Origin: Actinomycetota bacterium
Lineage (GTDB): Bacteria > Actinomycetota > Acidimicrobiia > Spongiisociales > ZC4RG35
Assembly: GCA_019347585.1 (NCBI GenBank)
Contig: JAHWLC010000038.1
Span: forward strand, 1 to 8,325
Reading direction: 5' to 3'
DNA length: 8,325 bases
The position numbers and the translations under genes are program-made. Below, in pieces: positions 1-4,584 of this stretch (position 1 is its first letter; every line of letters starts with the position of its first letter). The notes under the pieces were generated by a model, which had not been told where the DNA came from, searched no databases, and saw nothing but the letters and a program-made list of their open reading frames with translations.

Positions 1-87
1 CGCCATCCCGGGGAGTCTCGGGTCTATGCCAGGGTGACACGCACCGGGGAGATCGCCCGGGGCGACGAGGTGCGGCTACTCGCCTAG
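1..87 (+). CDS. C-terminal end of a probable MOSC-domain protein (partial)
   Basis: Only the last 28 codons and a TAG stop are inside the window; the gene begins upstream. The readable tail contains VYARVTRTGEIARGDEV followed by RLLA. It resembles the usual end of MOSC (molybdenum cofactor sulfurase C-terminal) domains, where a Tyr-Ala-x-Val strand is followed by a Gly-Asp-x-Val turn and a final hydrophobic strand. MOSC proteins carry or transfer sulfur, or reduce N-hydroxylated compounds, with the molybdenum cofactor; which of these applies here cannot be told from the tail. The gene converges on the dienelactone hydrolase gene and the two coding ends overlap by 12 bp, leaving no room for an independent terminator. 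The family call rests on this short tail only. Confidence 0.55.
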   Translation, partial: RHPGESRVYARVTRTGEIARGDEVRLLA

Positions 88-711
88 GGCGTCGCCCAGG
101 AACTCGAGCGTCCGCTCCCAAGCCTTCTCGAAGGCGCCGGGGTCGAAGGTGTCCCCGTCGGGCTCGCAGAACCCGTGCCGCGTTCCCGGGTAGGTGATCG
201 TCTCCACCGGAAGCGACTCCAATCCCATGGTGGCCTCCATGAACACCGTCTCGTCCTCGGTGATGTACTCGTCCTCCTCGGCGAGATGGATCAGGTAGGT
301 GGAGTTGGAGCCGGCGAAGTCGATCTGCTGGGTCCCGTAGAACGAGACCGCCGCACCAACCAGGTCGGGGAGACGCACCGACGCCCAGAGGCCCAGCGAG
401 CCGCCCATCCCGAACCCGATGATCCCGATAGCGCCGCCGGTGGACTTCTCGTGGAGCAGCTTGGCCGAGGCCAGGACCAGCGACGCCAGCCGGTCCGGAC
501 TGGCCGCACCAAGGTGGTCGAGCGCCTCCTGCTCGGTTTCGGGGAACTCGCCGAAGTTGATATCGGGTGCCAGCACCGTGTAGCCGAAGTCGGCGAGGCC
601 ATCGCAGAGGCTCTTCACCGACGCGGTGAGCCCCCAGAAGGAGTGGAGGAGCAGGATCCCCGAGCCGGGGCCGGTGTCCGACTGGACGAAATAGGCGAGA
701 TCGCGGACCAC
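76..711 (-). CDS. Dienelactone hydrolase family protein with a glycine at the nucleophile position
   Basis: The 211-residue product has the length and alpha/beta-hydrolase layout of the dienelactone hydrolase family: an early strand ending in LLHSFWG (residues 21-27), a strand plus nucleophile elbow GFGMGG (99-104), an acidic loop AEEDEYI (144-150) and a late TRHGF motif with the presumed catalytic His at 179. Active members hydrolyse ester or lactone bonds in the cytoplasm using Cys or Ser, Asp and His. Here the elbow residue that should be Cys or Ser is Gly101 (codon GGG at 409-411), so classical hydrolysis looks impaired. The GTG start at 709 was chosen because it lies directly before the RDLAYFV strand and 7 nt after a TAGGTT -10 element. 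The same frame stays open far upstream, but that part is antisense to the MFS gene and has no family resemblance. It is divergent from the MFS exporter. Substrate unknown. Confidence 0.85.
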   Translation of the reverse strand: MVRDLAYFVQSDTGPGSGILLLHSFWGLTASVKSLCDGLADFGYTVLAPDINFGEFPETEQEALDHLGAASPDRLASLVLASAKLLHEKSTGGAIGIIGFGMGGSLGLWASVRLPDLVGAAVSFYGTQQIDFAGSNSTYLIHLAEEDEYITEDETVFMEATMGLESLPVETITYPGTRHGFCEPDGDTFDPGAFEKAWERTLEFLGDALGE

Positions 712-718
712 GGGTTCA

Positions 719-724
719 AACCTA
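719..724 (-). promoter_or_regulatory. Putative -10 element of the dienelactone hydrolase gene (leaderless type)
   Basis: Read on the minus strand this is TAGGTT, matching TANNNT, followed by exactly 7 nt and the GTG start. No Shine-Dalgarno sequence is present between it and the start, so the transcript would begin at or next to the start codon. Inferred from motif and spacing only. Confidence 0.45.
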
Positions 725-733
725 CAGGGGGGT
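720..733. promoter_or_regulatory. G-tract with flanking ACC/GGT inverted arms, possible repressor site
   Basis: The plus strand reads ACCTACAGGGGGGT. ACC at 720-722 mirrors GGT at 731-733 around a run of six G. This lies between the two divergent -10 elements. G-tract palindromes flanked by TACC/GGTA are typical of CsoR/RcnR-family operators, and the reverse strand TATACCCCCCTGTAGG looks like one with an imperfect right arm. The adjacent GGTATACC at 731-738 is a perfect 8-bp palindrome. No CsoR-family gene is in the window, so this is a resemblance only. Confidence 0.25.
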
Positions 734-734
734 A

Positions 735-740
735 TACCCT
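735..740 (+). promoter_or_regulatory. Putative -10 element of the MFS gene (leaderless type)
   Basis: TACCCT fits TANNNT and is followed by 7 nt and the GTG start at 748, with no Shine-Dalgarno sequence. The same hexamer recurs before the 47-residue gene (6897-6902). It lies only 10 bp from the opposing -10 of the hydrolase gene. Confidence 0.45.
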
Positions 741-747
741 GCGCCGG

Positions 748-2400
748 GTGAGCTCGGCGGTGGCCCCCCTCCGGCACAAGAACTTCCGCTCCCTCTGGGC
801 GGCAACTGTGTTCTCCGCCACCGGCACCTTCATCCAGACCGTCGCCGGCTCCTGGCTCATGTTCGAGCTCACCGGTTCGAGCACCTGGGTGGGTCTCATG
901 GTCGCCTCGGCCACCCTCCCCCTGCTCTTCCTCTCCCTGATCTCGGGAGCGCTCGCCGACATGTTCGACCGGGCCAAGTTGATGCTGGTGGCCCAGGGGA
1001 TCATGGGCGGCTCGGCGGTGGCGATGTCGCTGCTGACCTATCTCGACCTGATGAGACCGGGGCTCCTGCTCGGTCTGGGCCTGGTCCTGGGTTCGGGAGT
1101 CGCTCTCAACATCCCGGCCTGGCAGGCCCTGCTCCCCGAGCTGGTGCCCCGGGGTCTCGTCGCCTCCGCGGTCGCGCTCCAGTCCGCTGCGTTCAACACG
1201 GCCCGGGCGGTGGGACCGGCGCTCGGGGGCGCCATCGTCGTCGCCTACGGCGCCGAGGCCGGCTTCGGGGTCAACGCCATCACCTATCTGGCCGTGATCG
1301 TGGTTCTCATCCTCATCCAACCCCAGCTGGAGATCAGGCAGCGAGAGGAGGCCTCGATGGGGTCTGCCATCTCCCTCGGGTTGCGCTATGCCAGGTTCAC
1401 CCCCGGTTTCCGCAGGTTGCTGGGCCTGGTCGCCTTGTTCTCCGTGACCGGGGCCGTGGTCCAGGCCACCCTCCCGGTGCACACCGACCACCTGGGGGGG
1501 AGCGCAGGCGCCTACGGGATCCTCCTCGGAGCCATGGGCGCCGGCGCCCTCTGCGGTGCCTTCCTCCGAAACCGCCTCTTCGCCAAGGCCGACCGGAGCA
1601 CCGTCCCCCACACCATCGTCCTGTTCGGTCTCGCCGGGATCACCCTCGGCCTGGCCCCCAACCTTGTGGTGGCTTTCTTGGCGATGCTCGTGGTCGGGCT
1701 CTGCTGGCTGCTGACGCTGTCGACGCTCAACGCCACCGCCCAGCTCATGTCACCGGGGTGGATCAGGGGCCGGGCGATGTCGCTGTACACCCTGGCCTTC
1801 GCCGGGATCATGCCGCTGGGCTCGATCCTCTCCGGCGTCCTCGCCGACTGGATCGGGACCCCGGGCGCCCTGATCGCCTTCTCCTCCGGCTCCGCACTGC
1901 TCGGTTTGGCCAGCCCCCGGTTCGGAGTCCCCAGGCTCGAGGACGTGGAGAGCCCAGAGTTCTCCGATGAGGCTCCACCCCCTCACGATCTGGACGAGTC
2001 ACACGAGGGAGGGCCGGTGATCGTCCTCAACACCTGGCGCATCGATCCGGATGATCTCGCCGAGTTCACCTCTCTGATGGACCAGGTGCGGATGGTGCGA
2101 TTGCGGACCGGGGCCTATCGGTGGCGCCTGTTCCGCAATGTGTCCGATCCCACCCTCATCACCGAGCTGTTCGCGGTGGCCGGCTGGGAGGAGCACATGG
2201 CCCAACACGGTCGCATCGACACGGCCTCCGCCGCCATCCTGGCGAGGGCTCGCGCTTTCGACCGAGAGGGAGGGCCGCGCAATCGCCACCTGATCGCCAT
2301 CGATGTCGCCCACCCGCCCGACTTCGACGAACTGGTGGCGCGGCACGAGATGATGCACATGGTGGACGGGTCGGTCCCCGCCGCCGATCAGGAGTCCTGA
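748..2400 (+). CDS. MFS transporter, MFS_3 (transmembrane secretion effector / EntS-like) type
   Basis: The 550-residue product is a proton-driven exporter of the major facilitator superfamily. About 12 hydrophobic segments occupy residues 15-390. A motif A-like loop, GALADMFDRAK (67-77), joins the second and third helices. The stretch NIPAWQALLPELVPR (121-135), followed by NTARAVGPALGG (150-161), is characteristic of MFS_3 exporters related to enterobactin exporter EntS. After an acidic linker (395-422) there is a soluble C-terminal domain (about 424-535) with a ferredoxin-like, antibiotic-monooxygenase-type pattern, a recurrent extension in this family of unknown role. The GTG start was chosen because the sequence SAVAPLRHKNFRSLW is the usual N-terminus; the frame stays open further upstream, but that part is antisense to the hydrolase gene. 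The 3' end overlaps the convergent membrane-protein gene by 13 bp. Substrate cannot be deduced. Confidence 0.9.
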   Translation: MSSAVAPLRHKNFRSLWAATVFSATGTFIQTVAGSWLMFELTGSSTWVGLMVASATLPLLFLSLISGALADMFDRAKLMLVAQGIMGGSAVAMSLLTYLDLMRPGLLLGLGLVLGSGVALNIPAWQALLPELVPRGLVASAVALQSAAFNTARAVGPALGGAIVVAYGAEAGFGVNAITYLAVIVVLILIQPQLEIRQREEASMGSAISLGLRYARFTPGFRRLLGLVALFSVTGAVVQATLPVHTDHLGGSAGAYGILLGAMGAGALCGAFLRNRLFAKADRSTVPHTIVLFGLAGITLGLAPNLVVAFLAMLVVGLCWLLTLSTLNATAQLMSPGWIRGRAMSLYTLAFAGIMPLGSILSGVLADWIGTPGALIAFSSGSALLGLASPRFGVPRLEDVESPEFSDEAPPPHDLDESHEGGPVIVLNTWRIDPDDLAEFTSLMDQVRMVRLRTGAYRWRLFRNVSDPTLITELFAVAGWEEHMAQHGRIDTASAAILARARAFDREGGPRNRHLIAIDVAHPPDFDELVARHEMMHMVDGSVPAADQES

Positions 2401-3068
2401 GCGAACTCCATCTCCCGGCGGAACCGCTTCCAATCCGACTTGGAGGTCGACCACGCGATATCGGTGACGATCGCCACCACCCCGATGGCCACCACCCCCC
2501 ACACCGCCCACACCGGGAGGTCTGCGGCGATCGCCGCCCCGAGCAGGGCGAAGGGGAGCAGCTTGGTCAGGATCGCCCCCGAGGCGTGCATCCATGCCCG
2601 ACGCCGCGGCCGGGTGCGGAGGTACGTCGAATAGTCGATCTTCACCCCGGGCTGCGGCTGGAGGATGGAGCCGATGAACCAGCAGGTGAAGCCGATCCCC
2701 GAGATCGCCCCGGTGACGAGATGGGCGAGACCGTGGGTGGTCACGAGCAACACGCCGAGGCCCGCGTAGAAAGCGACGACAGCACCCCAGCCCTCGAGAG
2801 CGTATGTCCACCAGACCAAGGCGAGGCCCCCGACGGTCGCCGCGAGCATCGAGGCGGTGCCCAGCCAGAGGGGGACGGTGACCAGTGCCCAGTTGCGGAA
2901 GGCGCGGTCGTCGATACGGGCGATGCGGTCGGCGTAGCGCTCAGCCAGCTCGGGGTTCTCCTTGACCCGGGAAACCGCCGACCAGAATCCGGTGCCGTCG
3001 AGGTCGTTGCCGGCGTCGAGCGCGTCCTCCGCCCGGACGAGGGCATTCTCCACACTGGGCTCTGCCAT
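2388..3068 (-). CDS. Multi-pass membrane protein of unknown function with an intramembrane HGLAH motif
   Basis: I do not recognise a named family. The 226-residue product starts with a soluble acidic helical region (residues 1-55) containing RVKENPELAERYADRIARID. Four or five hydrophobic segments follow, roughly at 60-86, 93-111, 118-136, 162-183 and 185-206, and then a short basic tail. The second segment ends in HGLAH (112-116), which has the His spacing of HExxH zinc metalloproteases but lacks the Glu. Between segments three and four is a distinctive polar stretch, QPGVKIDYSTYLR, followed by PRRRAWMHASGAI, that looks conserved in style. An ATG 12 nt upstream (3080) would add four residues. 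The internal ATG at 3068 is preferred because a TATGCT -10 lies 7 nt before it. The gene is divergent from the sigma factor, sharing about 65 bp, and converges on the MFS gene. Confidence 0.75.
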   Translation of the reverse strand: MAEPSVENALVRAEDALDAGNDLDGTGFWSAVSRVKENPELAERYADRIARIDDRAFRNWALVTVPLWLGTASMLAATVGGLALVWWTYALEGWGAVVAFYAGLGVLLVTTHGLAHLVTGAISGIGFTCWFIGSILQPQPGVKIDYSTYLRTRPRRRAWMHASGAILTKLLPFALLGAAIAADLPVWAVWGVVAIGVVAIVTDIAWSTSKSDWKRFRREMEFAQDS

Positions 3069-3075
3069 GGCTACA

Positions 3076-3081
3076 AGCATA
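3076..3081 (-). promoter_or_regulatory. Putative -10 element of the membrane-protein gene (leaderless type)
   Basis: On the minus strand this reads TATGCT, fitting TANNNT, 7 nt before the ATG at 3066-3068. It overlaps the alternative upstream ATG (3078-3080), which argues against that start because the upstream codon would lie in the promoter. No Shine-Dalgarno sequence is seen before either ATG. Confidence 0.4.
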
Positions 3082-3097
3082 TGTACGGTGCGCGCCG

Positions 3098-3127
3098 TGC
3101 AACCGGATGTGCTGTCGCGGGGTTCTA
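3098..3127 (+). promoter_or_regulatory. Candidate ECF-type promoter of the sigma factor/alkyltransferase operon
   Basis: TGCAACC at 3098-3104 resembles the GGAAC-type -35 element of ECF promoters. It is followed after 17 nt by GTTCTA (3122-3127) in the -10 position, which places transcription initiation near the ATG at 3134. Many ECF sigma factors transcribe their own operon, so this could be an autoregulatory site. The match is partial, and the element lies in a divergent region with the membrane-protein promoter. Confidence 0.3.
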
Positions 3128-3133
3128 CCGGTG

Positions 3134-3649
3134 ATGGATGAGATGGGCAAAGCGCTCGCCGCCGACCTCGACGGCTTCTTTCCGGTGCTGGTCGACCAGA
3201 TCGGGCGCCGCCTCTACTGGGGTCTCCGTCGCCTCTGTGGCGACCATCAGGAGGCCGAGGACCTAACCCAGGAGACCTTCATCCGCGCCTACCGGGCCCT
3301 CTCGGGCTACGACTCGGGGCGGATCTCCTCCATGACCGTCGAGCCCTGGCTGTGGACCATCGCCCTCAACCTGGGCCGCAACCATCTCAGGGACCGCTCG
3401 AGGAGGCCCACGTTCGTCAAGCTGGAGGAAAGGGGTCGAGAGGATCCCGAGCCGGTGGACGGTGCGATGTGGGACCGCCGACTCGCCCATCTCAACAGTC
3501 ATCAGAAGACGGCGGTGGTGCTCCGGCATGTGATCGGGCTGGGGATCGGCGAGATCGCCGAGGCGACCGGAAGGCCCGAGGGAACCGTGAAAGCCGATGT
3601 GCATCGAGGTCTGAACAAGCTGAGAGAACTGATCGAGGAGGAAGCATGA
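3134..3649 (+). CDS. ECF-subfamily RNA polymerase sigma factor
   Basis: The 171-residue product has the minimal two-domain architecture of extracytoplasmic-function sigma factors, which direct RNA polymerase to stress-specific promoters. Region 2 spans about residues 12-90 and includes AEDLTQETFIRAYRAL (41-56, core-binding helix) and PWLWTIALNLGRNHLRD (71-87, -10 recognition). Region 4 spans about 115-167, with a helix-turn-helix around IGEIAEATGRPEGTVKADVHRG, the -35 reader. A variable acidic linker (97-112) joins them. ATG 3134 is preferred; GTG 3131, ATG 3143 and the more distant ATG 3107 are in the same frame. The stop codon overlaps the next gene by 4 bp (ATGA), so the two are translationally coupled. 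Unusually, no anti-sigma gene follows: the coupled partner is a DNA alkyltransferase. No C-terminal extension or SnoaL domain is present. Confidence 0.93.
   Translation: MDEMGKALAADLDGFFPVLVDQIGRRLYWGLRRLCGDHQEAEDLTQETFIRAYRALSGYDSGRISSMTVEPWLWTIALNLGRNHLRDRSRRPTFVKLEERGREDPEPVDGAMWDRRLAHLNSHQKTAVVLRHVIGLGIGEIAEATGRPEGTVKADVHRGLNKLRELIEEEA
3636..3641 (+). promoter_or_regulatory. Shine-Dalgarno site of the alkyltransferase gene
   Basis: AGGAGG lies inside the last codons of the sigma factor, 4 nt before the ATG at 3646. It supports that start and independent ribosome loading in addition to coupling through the ATGA overlap. Confidence 0.7.
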
Positions 3650-4401
3650 GCATCGAGAGAGCTCTGGAGTCGCTGATGGGGCCCCTCCCCGACGGGGTCA
3701 GCGAGGGCATCGCATTGGGCGCGGGGCTGGCAGAGGGCTACGACCTCTACGAGTCGCCGGTGGGCGAGGTGGTGGTCACCTTCAACCCCGAGGGGGTGTC
3801 GTCGCTCGACCTCGCCGACGACGACTTCGCCGGGCGGTTCGTCGAGCGGTTCGGGCGCCGTTTGCTCAGGGCCGAGCCTCCCCGCGCTTGGGGCCGTTAC
3901 ATCTCCGAGGCCATAGAAGCGGGCACCCCGGGGCGTCTCCCCGTCGACCTGCGCTCGGTGACCCCGTTCCGGGAAGAGGTGCTGCGCACCACCGCCACCA
4001 TCCCCAAGGGTGAGGTCCGTGCCTATTCCTGGGTGGCCGCCGAGGTGCACCGGCCGCAGGCGGTGCGGGCGGTGGGCTCGGCGGTGGCGAACAACCCCAT
4101 CCCCTTGATCATCCCCTGCCATCGGGTGGTCCGCTCCGACGGCACCGTGGGCAAGTACTCACTGGGCGGGCCGCACAACAAGCGCCTCCTGCTCGCCGAG
4201 GAGGGCGCCGACCCCAACTGGCTGGACCTGCTCGCCGCAGAGGGCGTGAGGATGATGGGCAACAAGACGACCAAGATCGTCTGCCATCCCACCTGCCGGC
4301 ATGCCCGCAGCTCGAAGCCGGAGAACCTGGTGGTGTTCGACTCCCTGGAGACGGCGGAAGCCGCCGGCTACCGCCCCTGCAGCCACTGCCGGCCGAAGTA
4401 G
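3646..4401 (+). CDS. Methylated-DNA-protein cysteine methyltransferase fused to a C-terminal Ada-type zinc-binding domain
   Basis: The 251-residue protein repairs O6-alkylguanine by irreversible transfer of the alkyl group to its own cysteine. Residues about 30-100 look like the poorly conserved N-terminal Ogt domain (YESPVGEVVVTF near 35-46). Residues 105-188 are the catalytic domain: TPFREEVLRTTATIPKGEV, RAVGSAVANNP with the Arg finger at 141, and the active-site PCHRV with Cys158. After a linker, residues 206-251 match the Ada metal-binding domain. Cys213, Cys217, Cys245 and Cys248 have spacing x3, x27 and x2, close to x3, x26, x2 in E. coli Ada, and the ending AAGYRPCSHCRP is typical. In Ada the first of these cysteines accepts methyl from phosphotriesters and switches on the regulon. 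The order here is reversed relative to Ada, and the AraC-type DNA-binding domain is absent. The gene is coupled to the ECF sigma factor, so it may act as sensor as well as repair enzyme. Confidence 0.93.
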   Translation: MSIERALESLMGPLPDGVSEGIALGAGLAEGYDLYESPVGEVVVTFNPEGVSSLDLADDDFAGRFVERFGRRLLRAEPPRAWGRYISEAIEAGTPGRLPVDLRSVTPFREEVLRTTATIPKGEVRAYSWVAAEVHRPQAVRAVGSAVANNPIPLIIPCHRVVRSDGTVGKYSLGGPHNKRLLLAEEGADPNWLDLLAAEGVRMMGNKTTKIVCHPTCRHARSSKPENLVVFDSLETAEAAGYRPCSHCRPK

Positions 4402-4421
4402 GGCTCCGGAAGGGCGACGGT

Positions 4422-4457
4422 CGGCAGCGCCTGCCGGTTATCGGCTCGGAAGCCGAG
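4422..4457 (+). terminator. Tandem hairpins after the sigma/alkyltransferase operon, possible terminator
   Basis: Twenty nt after the alkyltransferase stop, CGGCAG (4422-4427) pairs perfectly with CTGCCG (4431-4436) across a CGC loop. A second, weaker hairpin, CTCGG-AAG-CCGAG, lies at 4445-4457. Neither has a U-tract, as is common in high-GC actinobacteria, so termination is plausible but unproven. Confidence 0.35.
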
Positions 4458-4524
4458 GCCCCTCTGGACGCTTGGGTGAATGAATAGGCGTCGAGATGTG
4501 AGGGCCGCTCGCGGTGAGCGATAT

Positions 4525-4552
4525 GAACGTTGGTCGATGGGATAAGTAGTTT
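4525..4552 (+). promoter_or_regulatory. Weak candidate promoter for the transketolase gene
   Basis: TAGTTT at 4547-4552 fits TANNNT, with GAACGT at 4525-4530 as a possible -35 at 16-nt spacing. Transcription from here would give a leader of about 25 nt that includes the AGGAGG site. The rest of the 183-bp gap (4402-4584) holds only the hairpins noted separately and no convincing small gene. Confidence 0.25.
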
Positions 4553-4573
4553 GAGCAACGGCTGACCAGCCCC

Positions 4574-4579
4574 AGGAGG
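4574..4579 (+). promoter_or_regulatory. Shine-Dalgarno site of the transketolase gene
   Basis: A perfect AGGAGG, 5 nt before the GTG at 4585, fixes the transketolase start. It contrasts with the leaderless-type starts of most other genes in the window. Confidence 0.8.
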
Positions 4580-4584
4580 TACGC

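Noticed and set aside
175..747. Upstream extension of the MFS frame on the plus strand
   Set aside because: It lies antisense to the hydrolase, has no hydrophobic or MFS-like content, and the true N-terminus is clear at the GTG at 748.
712..1611. Upstream extension of the hydrolase frame to a 511-residue protein on the minus strand
   Set aside because: This part is antisense to the well-supported MFS gene and is a low-complexity Gly/Glu/Gln/His-rich translation typical of the opposite strand of GC-rich genes. Family similarity starts only at residue 509 or so, at RDLAYF.
1999..2811. Open 270-residue minus-strand frame
   Set aside because: Overlaps the MFS C-terminal domain antisense and the membrane-protein gene out of frame; low-complexity Arg/Gly/His composition.
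2121..3134. Open 337-residue plus-strand frame across the MFS tail and the membrane-protein gene
   Set aside because: Arg/Gly/Asp/His-rich shadow of two genes with coherent products in other frames; no motifs.
4402..4584. Possible tRNA, small RNA or riboswitch before transketolase
   Set aside because: Only two short hairpins are visible; no cloverleaf, T-loop or recognised aptamer core (including thiamine pyrophosphate) could be identified by eye.
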